Part shown: positions 47,232 to 56,609 of the stretch, in pieces
Numbering within the stretch: position 1 is the stretch's first letter
Layout: the number at the start of each line of letters is the position of its first letter
Assembly (NCBI RefSeq): GCF_002242685.1
Contig: NZ_NBIM01000004.1
Span: forward strand, 62,001-126,000
Length of the DNA: 64,000 bases
Direction of reading: 5' to 3'
Source: Oceanimonas doudoroffii
GTDB lineage: Bacteria; Pseudomonadota; Gammaproteobacteria; Enterobacterales; Aeromonadaceae
Position numbers and translations under genes: made by a program
Notes under the pieces: generated by a model
Told to the model about the DNA's origin: nothing
Database searches by the model: none
Seen by the model: the letters and a program-made list of their open reading frames with translations, nothing else

Positions 47232-48002
47232 TCAGCGCGGCCCATGCAGGAAGCGACGGATCTGCTCGGCGGTGGCATCGGGGTGGGAAATAAAGGGCGC
47301 GTGGGACGCCTTGGGCTCCATATGACTGTGGCTGGCCGGGGCCAGATCATCGGTGAGCGCCGCGGCCTTGCGTGGCACCAGGCCGTCGAGCCGGCCGTAG
47401 AGGCGCAGCAACGGCATCCCCAGGTCGGCCAGCCGGGTCCGCAGATCCACCTCACCCAGCAGGCCCAGGCCGGCGGCCAGGGCTCCAGGATCCGGCGCCG
47501 GCTTGCTCGCCAGGCTGTCGCGCAGCCGGCGAATGTCGTCCCGGGCATGTTCGCTGCCCATGGCCTGCAGTGCCAGAAAGCGATTCACCACCTGATGATG
47601 ATCCTCCGCCAGCTGTTGTTCAAAGCCGCTCAGCACCTCTGGCTTGATGCCGGGCCAGCCGGCTTCGCTGACAAAACGCGGAGAGCTGGCCAGGGTGATC
47701 AGCGCACTGACCCGCGTTGGTGCCTGCAGCGCGGCCTGAGTGGCCACCAGGCCGCCCAGGGACCAGCCCAGCCAGGCGGCCCGCTCCGGCACTGCCGCCA
47801 GTACGCTGTCGGCCCAGTCGGCCAGGGTAGCGCCGGCCGCCAGCGCCGGGCTGTGGCCAAAGCCCGGCAGATCCACAATGTGCAGGCAAAAGTCGCCTTC
47901 AAGCCGGGTGGCCAGCTCGCGCCAGACCGCGCCATTCATGCCCCAGCCATGCAGCAGCACCAGATGCGGGCCTCGGCCGTGTTGTTCTGTATATACACTC
48001 AT
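47232..48002 (-). CDS. bioH: Pimeloyl-ACP methyl ester carboxylesterase
   Basis: Alpha/beta hydrolase of 256 residues that removes the methyl group from pimeloyl-ACP methyl ester and closes the biotin precursor pathway. The nucleophile elbow GWSLGG is near residue 79-84, the aspartate follows in LYGRLDGLVP near 203, and the histidine lies in SHAPFISHP near 231. The oxyanion segment LLHGWGMNGAVW is near 16. The start at 48002 matches the family; the frame to 48026 overlaps the divergent gntX promoter. Confidence 0.92.
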   Translation of the reverse strand: MSVYTEQHGRGPHLVLLHGWGMNGAVWRELATRLEGDFCLHIVDLPGFGHSPALAAGATLADWADSVLAAVPERAAWLGWSLGGLVATQAALQAPTRVSALITLASSPRFVSEAGWPGIKPEVLSGFEQQLAEDHHQVVNRFLALQAMGSEHARDDIRRLRDSLASKPAPDPGALAAGLGLLGEVDLRTRLADLGMPLLRLYGRLDGLVPRKAAALTDDLAPASHSHMEPKASHAPFISHPDATAEQIRRFLHGPR

Positions 48003-48029
48003 TACATGATTCCTCGTCGCGACCACGCC

Positions 48030-48725
48030 ATGATACGGCCCTTGCTTACCCGCTTACAATCCGGTCCGCTGTGGTGGGGCCAGTGCCTGCTGTGCCGGCA
48101 GGACTGCCATGAGGCGCCGCTGTTGTGCCGGCATTGCCGCGCCGATCTGCCGGTGCTGGACCATTACTGCCCCGGTTGCGCCCGTGCGCTGCCGCTGGCC
48201 GGCGTCCGCTGCGGCCATTGCCAGAGAAGGCCCCCTCCCTGGCAGCGCATGCAGGTTGTCGCGCCCTTTGCCCCGCCCTTCAGCCGGCTGGTGCACGATC
48301 TTAAATATCACGGCCGTCTGCTCAACGGCCGTCTGCTGGGGCAGTTGCTGGCCGAGCGGCTGGCGCCTCCCTGGCCCGAGGCGGTGCTGCCGGTGCCCCT
48401 GCACTGGTGGCGGCGCCTGCGCCGGGGGCACAACCAGGCGGAAGAGATTGCACGGGGCCTGCAACAAACCCTGCCACTGAAGGTGGATCGCCGGCTGCTG
48501 CGGCGCATACGGGCCACCCCCTCGCAAACCCGCCTGAGCCGGGCCGAGCGTCGCCGCAACCTGACCGGCGCCTTTGTCGTCGGCGCCAGCCGCTACCGCC
48601 ACGTGGCGCTGCTGGACGATGTGATCACCACGGGAGCCACCATGACCGAACTCACTCGGCTGTTGCGGGCTCGGGGAGTGGAGTGGGTGGAAGTCTGGGC
48701 GGTGTGCCGCACTCTTGAACACTGA
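48030..48725 (+). CDS. gntX: ComF/GntX-family phosphoribosyltransferase-like protein
   Basis: A 231-residue protein with an N-terminal zinc-ribbon of four CxxC-type pairs (CLLCRQDC, LCRHC, CPGC, CGHC within the first 65 residues) and a C-terminal phosphoribosyltransferase domain with the LLDDVITTGATM loop near 190. ComF proteins act in DNA uptake; GntX in growth on extracellular DNA. The divergent bioH and downstream nfuA reproduce the enteric bioH-gntX-nfuA order. An in-frame ATG at 48006 is an alternative start. Confidence 0.88.
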   Translation: MIRPLLTRLQSGPLWWGQCLLCRQDCHEAPLLCRHCRADLPVLDHYCPGCARALPLAGVRCGHCQRRPPPWQRMQVVAPFAPPFSRLVHDLKYHGRLLNGRLLGQLLAERLAPPWPEAVLPVPLHWWRRLRRGHNQAEEIARGLQQTLPLKVDRRLLRRIRATPSQTRLSRAERRRNLTGAFVVGASRYRHVALLDDVITTGATMTELTRLLRARGVEWVEVWAVCRTLEH

Positions 48726-48796
48726 CGGCTATTCAAGGCCCGGCAACAAGAGTATGATAAAAGTTGAGCTGTTTAGTCAGGTTTACGAGGATAGCG

Positions 48797-49375
48797 ATGA
48801 TTACGATTTCCGAAACCGCCCAGGGACATTTCCGCAAGCTGCTGTCCCAGCAGCCGGAAGGCACCAATATTCGAGTCTTTGTGGTTAACCCGGGCACCCC
48901 CAATGCCGAGTGTGGTGTTTCCTACTGTCCACCCGATGCGGTGGATACCGACGATACCCATCTGCCGTTTGACGGCTTTGAAGCCCTCGTCGATGCCCAA
49001 AGCGCGCCCTTCCTGGAAGAGGCCGAAATCGACTTCGTCACCGACCAGATGGGCTCCCAGCTGACCCTGAAGGCGCCCAACGCCAAGATGAGCAAGGTGC
49101 CCGACGACGCGCCCCTGGCCGACCGGGTAGAGTATGTGATCCAGTCCCAGGTCAACCCGGGCCTCGCCAGCCATGGCGGCAAGGTGGTGCTCACCGAGAT
49201 CACCGCAGAGGGCCTCGCCATTCTGCAGTTTGGTGGCGGCTGCAACGGCTGCTCCATGGTGGACGTGACTCTGAAGGAAGGCATCGAGAAACAACTGCTC
49301 GAGCTGTTCCCGGGTGAACTCACCGGCGTGCGCGACGCCACCGAGCACGAGCGCGGCGAGCACTCCTACTACTGA
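48797..49375 (+). CDS. nfuA: Iron-sulfur cluster carrier NfuA
   Basis: Carries [4Fe-4S] clusters to target enzymes, especially under oxidative or iron stress. The 192-residue protein has an N-terminal degenerate A-type domain and a C-terminal Nfu domain with the cluster-binding [17 protein letters not shown] near residue 147-163 (CxxC). The ATG at 48797 follows GAGGAT. A bidirectional terminator separates it from the convergent gpsA. Confidence 0.95.
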   Translation: MITISETAQGHFRKLLSQQPEGTNIRVFVVNPGTPNAECGVSYCPPDAVDTDDTHLPFDGFEALVDAQSAPFLEEAEIDFVTDQMGSQLTLKAPNAKMSKVPDDAPLADRVEYVIQSQVNPGLASHGGKVVLTEITAEGLAILQFGGGCNGCSMVDVTLKEGIEKQLLELFPGELTGVRDATEHERGEHSYY

Positions 49376-49393
49376 GTGCATTTGCTCAAACGC

Positions 49394-49421
49394 AAAAAAG
49401 GAGCCGAGAGGCTCCTTTTTT
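49394..49421. terminator. Bidirectional terminator between nfuA and gpsA
   Basis: Perfect 12-bp stem AAAAAAGGAGCC / GGCTCCTTTTTT, loop GAGA. Confidence 0.88.
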
Positions 49422-49459
49422 GATTCGGTGTTCACTTCGAGCTTATCGCTTCCAGCCTG

Positions 49460-50464
49460 CTATTCCGCCTTGCGGTCCCGGCTCAGCAGGGCAATGGCGG
49501 CTTCTTTGGCGTTCTTGCCTTCATACAGCACCTGATACACCTGCTCGCAGATGGGCATTTCCACGCCATGGCGCCCGGCCAGCCGGTGCACCTCGTCGGC
49601 ATTGCGGTAGCCTTCCACCACCTGACCGATCTCGGTCATGGCGGTGTCTACGCTTTTGCCCTGGCCCAGGGCCAGGCCAAAACGGCGGTTGCGGGACTGG
49701 TTGTCGGTGCAGGTGAGCACCAGATCACCCAGTCCGGCCATGCCCATAAAGGTGTCCTGCTGGGCACCCAGGGCTACCCCCAGGCGCTGCAATTCGGCCA
49801 GGCCACGGGTAATGAGCGCGGTGCGGGCATTGGCGCCAAAGCCCAGGCCATCGGCCAGGCCGGCGCCGATGGCGATCACGTTCTTGACCGCACCACCCAG
49901 CTGCAGCCCCACCATGTCGTCGTTCAGATACACGCGAAACGAACGGCCGCAGTGCAGCAGATCCGCCAGCTCCTTGCCAAAGGCCGGATCGGTCGCGGCC
50001 ACGGAGATGGCGGTGGGCAGGCCCATGGCCAGCTCCCTGGCAAAGGTCGGGCCCGACAGCACCGCCAGCGCCCGCTCCTCACCGAGAATGTCTTTTGCCA
50101 CCTGTTGCAACAGGTTGCCACTGGCCGGATCCAGACCCTTGGTAGCCCAGGCAATGCGGCTGTCGGGGCGCAGAAAAGGCTTCACCCGGCGCAGCAGATC
50201 GGCAAAGACATGGCTGGGCACCACGATCAGCAGATCGCGACTGGCCTGCACCGCCCGCTGCAAATCCGCCTCGGGCGCCAGGCTGTCGGGAAAGGCCGCG
50301 TCAGGCAGGAATACCTGGTTGCAGCGGTCCGCCGCCAACGCCGCCACCTGCTCGGGCCGGTGGCTCCACAGCAGGGTGCGATGGCCGTTGCGGGCCAGCG
50401 CGATGGCCAGGGCCGTGCCGTAAGAGCCGGCCCCCAGCACGGTAATGGCGGCGTCCGGTTTCAT
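49460..50464 (-). CDS. gpsA: Glycerol-3-phosphate dehydrogenase [NAD(P)+]
   Basis: Makes sn-glycerol-3-phosphate for phospholipid synthesis from dihydroxyacetone phosphate. The 334-residue protein has the N-terminal dinucleotide fold ([20 protein letters not shown]), the WATKGLDP loop near 107, [10 protein letters not shown] near 136 with the family catalytic region, and [14 protein letters not shown] near 190. It overlaps the secB stop by one base, reproducing the secB-gpsA operon of enterics. Confidence 0.96.
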   Translation of the reverse strand: MKPDAAITVLGAGSYGTALAIALARNGHRTLLWSHRPEQVAALAADRCNQVFLPDAAFPDSLAPEADLQRAVQASRDLLIVVPSHVFADLLRRVKPFLRPDSRIAWATKGLDPASGNLLQQVAKDILGEERALAVLSGPTFARELAMGLPTAISVAATDPAFGKELADLLHCGRSFRVYLNDDMVGLQLGGAVKNVIAIGAGLADGLGFGANARTALITRGLAELQRLGVALGAQQDTFMGMAGLGDLVLTCTDNQSRNRRFGLALGQGKSVDTAMTEIGQVVEGYRNADEVHRLAGRHGVEMPICEQVYQVLYEGKNAKEAAIALLSRDRKAE

Positions 50465-50949
50465 CAGGCGTCGGCCTGCGGCTGTTGCTGCTGGGCGCGC
50501 TGGACGTGGGCGGCAAACAGGGCGTCAAAGTTCACCGGCGCCAGGTTCAGCTGCGGGAAGGAACCCTTGTTCACCAGGCTGGCCACGGTTTCGCGGGCAT
50601 AGGGGAACAGAATGTTGGGGCAGAAGGAGCCCAGGCAGTGCGCCAGCTGGGGCTCGGCCATGTTACCGATGGTGAATACGCCGGCCTGCTGAATTTCGCA
50701 CAGGTACACGGTTTCGTTCTCGCCCATCTTGCAGGTCACGGTCAGGGTCAGCACCACCTCAAACACGTTGTCACCCAGGCGGGCACTCTTGGTGTCGAGA
50801 TCCAGTTTTACATCCGGCTTCCACTCCTTTTGAAACACCAGGGGAGTGCCCGGGGCCTCAAAGGACATGTCTTTCAGGTAGATGCGCTGAATCTGAAACT
50901 CTACCTGTTGTTGCGCCTGGGCATCGGCGCCGTTTGCTGCTTCGGCCAT
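50464..50949 (-). CDS. secB: Preprotein translocase chaperone SecB
   Basis: Cytosolic tetrameric chaperone that keeps exported proteins unfolded and hands them to SecA. The 161-residue protein shows the family stretches [20 protein letters not shown] and [15 protein letters not shown]. It overlaps gpsA. In enterics grxC lies between yibN and secB; here the 33-base gap leaves no room for it, so a glutaredoxin gene has been lost from or moved out of this locus. Confidence 0.96.
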   Translation of the reverse strand: MAEAANGADAQAQQQVEFQIQRIYLKDMSFEAPGTPLVFQKEWKPDVKLDLDTKSARLGDNVFEVVLTLTVTCKMGENETVYLCEIQQAGVFTIGNMAEPQLAHCLGSFCPNILFPYARETVASLVNKGSFPQLNLAPVNFDALFAAHVQRAQQQQPQADA

Positions 50950-50982
50950 GAAAATATCCTTTTGCTCAATGGGTTGTAAAAA

Positions 50983-51411
50983 TTAACGTTTGGTCACCGG
51001 CAGGTTCTGGCTGCGCCAGTCGGTCATGCCGCCACGCAGGGTATGCACCTGGGCAAAGCCGGCCTTGCTCAGCAGGCGACCGGCGCTGCCGGTGGTCATG
51101 CCGCTTTCGCATACCAGCACCAGGGGCTTGTCCTTGTACTTTTCGATCAGGTTCAGGTTGTTGGCCTTGAGCTGAGCGTTGGGCACGTTGACGGCGCCGG
51201 CAATGTGGCCCTTGCGGAATTCTTCCGCCGAACGAATGTCGACCACGGCGGCATTTTGCTTGTTGATCAGCATGACCGCTTCCTGGGCCGGCACCACCTT
51301 CACCTTGGACAGCCGGGCAATAATAAAGGTGTACACCACCGCCGAGGCCAGGCCCAGCCAGACCATGGTCAGCAGCGGATGCCGGGCGGCAAAGTCGAGA
51401 TACTCTTGCAT
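50983..51411 (-). CDS. yibN: Rhodanese-domain membrane protein YibN
   Basis: A 142-residue protein with one N-terminal membrane segment (LLTMVWLGLASAVVYTFII) and a cytosolic rhodanese domain. The active loop LVCESGMTTGSAG near residue 107 carries a cysteine at the usual position, so sulfur transfer is possible. It is first in the yibN-secB-gpsA unit and divergent from gpmI. Confidence 0.9.
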   Translation of the reverse strand: MQEYLDFAARHPLLTMVWLGLASAVVYTFIIARLSKVKVVPAQEAVMLINKQNAAVVDIRSAEEFRKGHIAGAVNVPNAQLKANNLNLIEKYKDKPLVLVCESGMTTGSAGRLLSKAGFAQVHTLRGGMTDWRSQNLPVTKR

Positions 51412-51628
51412 GACGTTACTTCTTGCGATTCAAAAGACGGAAAAGCCCGAGTATACATGGGCACTCGGCAAATAACAGCCGCCCACTCCCGTGCAAACGC
51501 GGCCCGGATCACCCAATGGCAAATCCCCCGCCCCCTCGTCTGGTGACCAATTCATCAGTTGTAGTAATATGACGGACAGTTTCAGTTTTCATCGCATTAC
51601 ACTTCAAATAAAGACATAGGGTTACACC

Positions 51629-53161
51629 ATGAACTCGACCAAAAAGCCCCTAGTACTGCTCATTCTCGACGGCTGGGGATACAGCGAAAAAACCGAACAC
51701 AACGCCATTCACGCCGCCCGCACCCCGGTACTCGACCAGCTGATGCAGGCGCGCCCCTCCACCCTGATTTCCACCTCGGGAGATGACGTGGGTCTGCCCG
51801 ACGGCCAGATGGGCAACTCCGAGGTGGGCCACGTCAATATCGGCGCCGGCCGCATCGTCTATCAGGAGCTGACCCGCATCGGCAAGGCCATCAAGGACGG
51901 CGATTTCTTTACCAATCCGGCGCTGACCCAGGCCGTGGACGGCGCCGTCAACAAGGGCCGGGCGGTGCACATCATGGGCCTGCTGTCGCCGGGCGGCGTT
52001 CACAGCCATGAGGATCACATTGCCGCCATGGTGGAACTGGCCGCCGCACGGGGCGCCGAACAAATCTATCTGCACGGCTTTCTCGACGGCCGCGACGTGG
52101 CCCCCCGTTCGGCCCGGAGCTCACTCGAACGTTTTGACGGTTTGTTTACAAAACTGGGCAAAGGCCGCATCGCCTCCGTGGTGGGTCGCTACTACGCCAT
52201 GGACCGTGACAACCGCTGGGATCGGGTGCAGAGCGCCTATGACCTGCTGACCCAGGGCAAGGCCGTCTACAGCGCCGTCACCGGCGTGGAGGCCCTGCAG
52301 GCCGCCTACGACCGCGACGAGAACGACGAGTTCGTCAATGCCACCGTAGTGGGTGAGCCGGTCGCCATGCAGGACGGCGACGCCGTCATCTTTATGAACT
52401 TCCGCGCCGACCGGGCCCGGGAGCTGACCCGCGCCTTTGTCGAGGACGACTTCACCGGTTTTGAGCGCGGCGTACGCCCGGCGCTGTCCGACTTTGTGAT
52501 GCTCACCGAGTATGCCGCCGACATTCATACCAGCTGCGCCTACCCCCCCGAGCACCTGGTCAACACCCTTGGCGAGTGGCTGGCCGAGCACAACAAGACC
52601 CAGCTGCGCATCTCGGAAACCGAGAAATACGCCCACGTGACCTTCTTCTTCAACGGCGGCATCGAGGAATGCTTTGCCGGCGAACAGCGAGAGCTTATTC
52701 CCAGCCCTCAGGTGGCCACCTATGATCTGCAGCCGGAGATGAATTCACAGCAGCTGACCGACAAGCTGGTCGAGGCCATTGAGAGCGGCCAGTTCGACGT
52801 CATCATCTGCAACTATCCCAACGGCGACATGGTCGGCCACACCGGCGTGTTCGAGGCCGCGGTCAAGGCCTGCGAGGCGGTAGACAGCTCCATTGGCCGA
52901 GTAGTGGCGGCGCTGGAAAAAGTGGGTGGCGAGGCATTGATCACCGCCGATCACGGCAACGCCGAGCAGATGGTCAACCCGGAAACCGGCGAGATCCATA
53001 CCGCCCACACCAACCTGCCGGTGCCGCTGATCTACATCGGCCGCGATGCCAGCCCGGTGGAAGGCGGTCGGCTGTCGGATCTGGCGCCCACCATGCTGAC
53101 CCTGATGGGCCTGGATATTCCGCCGCAAATGACTGGCAAGCCCCTGATGGTTCTGAAATAA
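51629..53161 (+). CDS. gpmI: 2,3-bisphosphoglycerate-independent phosphoglycerate mutase
   Basis: Glycolytic and gluconeogenic interconversion of 3- and 2-phosphoglycerate using two manganese ions. The 510-residue protein starts with the metal-binding [10 protein letters not shown] (near 10), has the catalytic serine in [15 protein letters not shown] near 62-76, and the later metal-binding segments [12 protein letters not shown] near 390 and ADHGNAEQM near 442. It lies 10 bases upstream of envC, as in enterics. Confidence 0.97.
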   Translation: MNSTKKPLVLLILDGWGYSEKTEHNAIHAARTPVLDQLMQARPSTLISTSGDDVGLPDGQMGNSEVGHVNIGAGRIVYQELTRIGKAIKDGDFFTNPALTQAVDGAVNKGRAVHIMGLLSPGGVHSHEDHIAAMVELAAARGAEQIYLHGFLDGRDVAPRSARSSLERFDGLFTKLGKGRIASVVGRYYAMDRDNRWDRVQSAYDLLTQGKAVYSAVTGVEALQAAYDRDENDEFVNATVVGEPVAMQDGDAVIFMNFRADRARELTRAFVEDDFTGFERGVRPALSDFVMLTEYAADIHTSCAYPPEHLVNTLGEWLAEHNKTQLRISETEKYAHVTFFFNGGIEECFAGEQRELIPSPQVATYDLQPEMNSQQLTDKLVEAIESGQFDVIICNYPNGDMVGHTGVFEAAVKACEAVDSSIGRVVAALEKVGGEALITADHGNAEQMVNPETGEIHTAHTNLPVPLIYIGRDASPVEGGRLSDLAPTMLTLMGLDIPPQMTGKPLMVLK

Positions 53162-53171
53162 TCTGAGCCCT

Positions 53172-54389
53172 ATGGGCGCACAAAGACTGATTGTTTCAAT
53201 ATTGCTGAGCACCGGCCTGATGGCCGGTGCTTGCGCATGGGCGAATGACAGCAAGGATCTGAAGAACGTAAAGGGTCAGATTGCCAGTCAGCAGCAAGAC
53301 ATTCAGGCCCAGCAACGGGAGCTGAAGGCGCTGCAGCAACAGCTGGCCGAGGACGAAAAGGCCATTTCAGCCCTGGCCCGAAAGCTGAACCAGACTCAAA
53401 ACAAGCTGAAAGACAATGAGCGGGAGCTGGCCCGGCTCGAGCAGGAGCACCAGTCCCTCAACCAACAGGCCGACGAACAGCGCCACCAGCTGGCCTCCCA
53501 GCTGCGTGCCGCCTACCAGAACGGCCGTCACGACTACCTCAAACTGCTGCTCAACGGCCAGGACAGCAGCGACATTGACCGCCTGCTGCATTACTACGCC
53601 CACCTCAACCAGGCTCGGGCCGATGCCCTGCAACAACTGGCCGAGATTCGCCGCCAGCTGTCCGACAACCGCCGCCGGGCCGAACAGGGCCGCACTCGGC
53701 TCAAGGAGCTGCTGGCCGGCCAACAACAACAGCAGCAGTCATTGCAGCAGCGCCAGCACGAACGCAACCAGACCGCCAACAAGATCAATGCGCAACTGGA
53801 GCAGGGCAACCGCCGGCTGGCCAACCTGCAGCAGGCCGCCAGCCACCTGGAGCAGCAGATCAAGGCCGCCGCCGAGCGAGCCGAACGGGAGCGGCGTGAA
53901 CGCGAACGTCGCGAGCAGGAACGCCTGGCCGCGGCCCGCAATCAGGCCGGGCCGTCGGGCCACACCCCGGTGGTGGCCAAGACTCAGGGGAGCTTTGGCG
54001 GACTTGCCAAGGGCAGCCTGCCCTGGCCGTTGCAAGGATCACTGCTGCATCGCTTTGGCGCCGCCCGCACCAGCCAGCTCAGCTGGAAGGGTCTGCTGAT
54101 TGGCGCCCCCGCCGGCCGGGAAGTCAGCGCCGTGGCCAATGGTCAGGTGGTGTACGCCGACTGGCTCAACGGCTTTGGCATGGTGATGGTCATCGACCAC
54201 GGCAAGGGCTACCTCAGCCTGTACGGCCATAACCAGTCACTGCTGCTGGGCCCGGGAGACAGGGTCAAGGCCGGTCAGGCCATAGCACTGAGCGGTGAAA
54301 GTGGTGGCCAGGACAAGCCGGGGCTCTACTTCGAGATCCGCTACCGGGGCCAGGCCATCGATCCCCTGCCCTGGCTACGCCGGGGCTGA
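53172..54389 (+). CDS. envC: Murein hydrolase activator EnvC
   Basis: Periplasmic activator of the amidases AmiA/AmiB at the division septum. A signal peptide of about 24 residues (ending ACAWA-ND) is followed by a long coiled coil (about residues 30-260) and a C-terminal LytM/M23 domain (about 285-400, with VVYADWLNGFGMVMVIDHGK). The histidine of the zinc-type HxGxD motif is replaced, as in EnvC proteins that lack catalysis. It ends 3 bases before the truncated ykgJ-type gene. Confidence 0.93.
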   Translation: MGAQRLIVSILLSTGLMAGACAWANDSKDLKNVKGQIASQQQDIQAQQRELKALQQQLAEDEKAISALARKLNQTQNKLKDNERELARLEQEHQSLNQQADEQRHQLASQLRAAYQNGRHDYLKLLLNGQDSSDIDRLLHYYAHLNQARADALQQLAEIRRQLSDNRRRAEQGRTRLKELLAGQQQQQQSLQQRQHERNQTANKINAQLEQGNRRLANLQQAASHLEQQIKAAAERAERERRERERREQERLAAARNQAGPSGHTPVVAKTQGSFGGLAKGSLPWPLQGSLLHRFGAARTSQLSWKGLLIGAPAGREVSAVANGQVVYADWLNGFGMVMVIDHGKGYLSLYGHNQSLLLGPGDRVKAGQAIALSGESGGQDKPGLYFEIRYRGQAIDPLPWLRRG

Positions 54390-54391
54390 TT

Positions 54392-54625
54392 TCAGGCCGT
54401 TGCCGCCTCCAGCTCGCTGATCAGCCAGATGGCGTTGTCGCGGCCGGTGCCGCACACGTCGGCGGCGGGGTGAAAGCGGGCGCACAGCGCCGGCCGCTCG
54501 GGCCTGCCAAACAGCTCACAACGCATGTCTGCCAACAGATGGGCACAAGGCACCCCCGCCGGCTTGCCATCGGGCATGCCCGGCAACGGCGCGCTGATGC
54601 TGGGGGCGATGCAGCAGAAAGCACA
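54392..54625 (-). pseudogene. ykgJ: Truncated ykgJ-type cysteine-cluster gene, cut by the island edge
   Basis: The reading frame runs from CAFCCIAPSISAPLPGMPDG through two further cysteine-containing segments to a normal stop. It is therefore the 3' three quarters of a YkgJ-family Fe/Zn cysteine-cluster protein. The first cysteine motif (expected CGACC) reads CAFCC; just upstream the sequence turns AT-rich, loses homology and meets a stop codon about six codons away. No start codon or ribosome site fits. GC content and codon use are those of the host chromosome. The homologous complete gene is at 62313-62618. Confidence 0.8.
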
Positions 54626-54762
54626 CCCTATTTTATAAATTTAGAAAAGATCGATAACTATCTGATTTTAAATGTAATATGACATTTCTAAATTTTTCTT
54701 ATCTTTACATAATTTAATCATTTAACGGTGAATAGTGTTCTCTAAATTTCTAAAATTGTCCT
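54626..54762. mobile_element. Left terminal region of the integrated element, with TTTCTAAATTT repeats
   Basis: Non-coding AT-rich DNA joining the broken ykgJ to the cassette array. It carries three related motifs: AAATTTAGAAAA at 54637-54648 (reverse orientation), TTTCTAAATTTTT at 54685-54697 and TCTAAATTTCTAAAATT at 54741-54757. Clustered short repeats near an element end are typical of recombinase-binding arm sites. The whole AT-rich stretch from about 54617 to the window end appears to be one acquired region. Confidence 0.55.
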
Positions 54763-54903
54763 TCCTAACATCCCATCATAAAAAGTAGCGTCACAGTGAA
54801 AATGACGTTTAGTTCAGTTATTACTTATTAAGAAATTAAAATTAATACAATAAACAATAATATCGGGCAGTAGACCAAGTCTGTCTTAAACGCTTTGTTA
54901 TAA
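54763..54903 (-). repeat. attC-like site 8 (last of the array)
   Basis: Minus-strand core boxes TTATAAC at the start (54903-54897) and GTTAGGA at the end (54769-54763), 141 bases apart, with partly complementary inner boxes containing AAGCGT and GACGCTA. It directly follows the decayed cassette gene. It resembles long attC sites of Vibrio and Shewanella arrays. Confidence 0.55.
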
Positions 54904-54987
54904 GCCCCTTTCATACGACTTTGCCAGCTCACTAAAAATTGCTTTACTTTCACCTAAAAAATCAAACCTTACTTCATCCATGTCACT

Positions 54988-55432
54988 TTATTTTAACGAC
55001 TCTTTACCGTCATAGTATTTTTTTCGAAATTCTTTTAGAAACTCATCATAACCTCTAATTTTAGTAGATATGGTAGTTAAACCTAACAGCATTAGCTTTG
55101 ACTCAGCAACAATAAGATTTTCAGATTGTTCGAAAGATAAGACTTAATTTTATATAATTCTTCTCTACGTTTATAAATTAAGTCCGTATCTTGAAAATTA
55201 TTTACAACCCATTAAATTATTAGTACCCAATAATGTAACGATACATATGTTATTTCATCGATATCTGTACTTACTGCACTCTAATGAGTCATAAAACCTT
55301 TTACCACTTTCTTTCTTCCGATCATAACGATAATTCAGCCAAGCAACCATAAAAGTACCTACCAGTGCAATTAAAATACCTAAGCCAATTTTCTATAACT
55401 GTACTTATTACTTCAAGCTCGGTGGTTGCCAT
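54988..55432 (-). pseudogene. Decayed cassette gene for a small membrane protein
   Basis: A minus-strand gene broken by at least two frameshifts. It starts with AAGGAG and MATTELEVISTVIENW, continues in another frame as LGILIALVGTFMVAWLNYRY plus DRKK, then as DLIYKRREELYKIKSY, and ends after another shift as FEQSENLIVAESKLMLLGLT to KYYDGKESLK and stop. The original would have been an N-terminally membrane-anchored protein of about 140 residues. Function unknown. It occupies the expected place between two attC-like sites. Confidence 0.6.
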
Positions 55433-55445
55433 GACACTCCTTGGA

Positions 55446-55518
55446 GTTATAACACCGCAATCTTGCACCTGTCCTTGCACCTGTCCTTGCACCTGTCGCG
55501 AGCATTGCATGGTTAGGC
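55446..55518 (-). repeat. attC-like site 7 with a triplicated 12-base unit
   Basis: Minus strand GCCTAAC (55518-55512) to GTTATAAC (55453-55446), 73 bases. The inner ends AATGC/GCATT-type boxes pair (GCAAT near 55505, ATTGC near 55458). The central loop consists of three tandem copies of TTGCACCTGTCC (55463-55498, plus strand). It begins 7 bases after the stop of the upstream cassette gene. Confidence 0.6.
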
Positions 55519-55524
55519 CCCTAT

Positions 55525-56004
55525 TTACTTAAATATCTCGTCCAGGATTTCTCTGAGTTCTGACGCCTTTGAATATAGGAAGTTGTCGTACTTATCACCA
55601 ATAATTGCACCAGCCCCACCAAGAATACAATCCACAACCTTAGGGATACTATCCCCGTGACGATCTGTAGAAGATAGCCACTCTTCAACCTTGGTACCTA
55701 TGTCGGGATTCAGCGATTTTATAACAGTCTCGATATATCGAACTTCTTCTGAGAGCGAGCGAAGTTTTGCTGTTCTATCTGGAGACCAGTCTTGTTTTGC
55801 CGTAGCGTGAATATTCGCAAAAATGATAATCAGCGACTGAATATTCTTAAAGAGGTGATCTCCCTTCAAAAGCTGCTGCCTGCTTTCGACTAAAGCTCGC
55901 TGTAGTCTATATGCGAGAAAAGCAGTGAATGCAGCCATAACTGTGGCAACTCCAGCAATTGCTGTAGCCGCCGCGGAAACCCAGTCTGGTTCTAATCCCG
56001 GCAT
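55525..56004 (-). CDS. Cassette gene 7: membrane-anchored protein of unknown function
   Basis: A 159-residue protein with one N-terminal membrane segment (WVSAAATAIAGVATVMAAFT, residues 8-27) followed by a charged helical region (about 30-70) and a soluble C-terminal part. No family recognised. The topology resembles the small phage-defence or toxin-like membrane effectors found in cassette arrays, but there is no motif proof. Low GC and codon use unlike the chromosome. Attached downstream attC-like site at 55446-55518. Confidence 0.7.
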   Translation of the reverse strand: MPGLEPDWVSAAATAIAGVATVMAAFTAFLAYRLQRALVESRQQLLKGDHLFKNIQSLIIIFANIHATAKQDWSPDRTAKLRSLSEEVRYIETVIKSLNPDIGTKVEEWLSSTDRHGDSIPKVVDCILGGAGAIIGDKYDNFLYSKASELREILDEIFK

Positions 56005-56011
56005 GTTTTAC

Positions 56012-56060
56012 TCCAAACATCTTAATTACTGCGTTGCATTTACTTAAAGATTGGTTTTTA
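56012..56060 (-). repeat. attC-like hairpin 6 (degenerate)
   Basis: An imperfect stem-loop between cassette genes: on the minus strand CCAATCTTTAA pairs with TTAAGATGTTTGG. The outer boxes are poor (TAAAAAC and GTTTGGA). Assignment rests on its position, which completes the gene-attC alternation. Confidence 0.35.
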
Positions 56061-56079
56061 GTGATAGCGAAACTACTAT

Positions 56080-56598
56080 TCATTTATATTCTACATTAAT
56101 AAGAGCACACCACTCTTTTTTACTATCTGAGTTATGAATTGACTGTAAATTTCCTTCTTCATCCAGAAATGCCTCAACCGTTTTCACACTTATTTTCGAC
56201 CACTTGTTACTCGCTGAGTAATTGTCTGTACTTATTGTAATCGTCATGAAATCCGGCTCACCTATAGAAGCCTCAAAAAACTCCGAATCTTCTCTAATAC
56301 TAATGATAATCTCGCTCCATTCTACGGTTTCCCCCGTATTTCTTTCATATTTCCTCTCAGCCAATGCTACTCTATTAGGCACCACTGAAAGCAATATATT
56401 CGCATCCGCCCCTCCAATCATGGTAGAGGATGAGTAGACCCCATTTAATAATTTATAGTGGGTGGTGATATTGTGTCGCTCATTTTTACACATGACTTCA
56501 AAAGTCTGAACATCTCGTGCTTCGTAAAAAATAGTACTAGCCTGTACGCACATAGAAAAAAAAGGAAATATCGATAAGATAAGGAACCTAGACTTCAT
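56080..56598 (-). CDS. Cassette gene 6: exported protein of unknown function
   Basis: A 172-residue protein with a signal peptide (MKSRFLILSIFPFFSMCVQA then ST) and a mature beta-rich soluble part containing two cysteines (VMCKNERH near 36 and EWCALINVEYK at the C-terminus) that may form a disulfide. I recognise no family. The ATG at 56598 gives the signal peptide; the frame open to 56649 runs through the neighbouring attC-like site. Confidence 0.7.
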   Translation of the reverse strand: MKSRFLILSIFPFFSMCVQASTIFYEARDVQTFEVMCKNERHNITTHYKLLNGVYSSSTMIGGADANILLSVVPNRVALAERKYERNTGETVEWSEIIISIREDSEFFEASIGEPDFMTITISTDNYSASNKWSKISVKTVEAFLDEEGNLQSIHNSDSKKEWCALINVEYK

Positions 56599-56609
56599 TT
56601 TTCTCTCCC

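Noticed and set aside
47094..48005. Extension of the gntX frame to 47094
   Set aside because: The added part is antisense to bioH and lacks similarity to ComF proteins, which start near 48006-48030.
55463..55498. Three 12-base tandem repeats as a CRISPR array
   Set aside because: There are no spacers, the unit is too short, there are no cas genes, and the repeats lie inside an attC-like loop.
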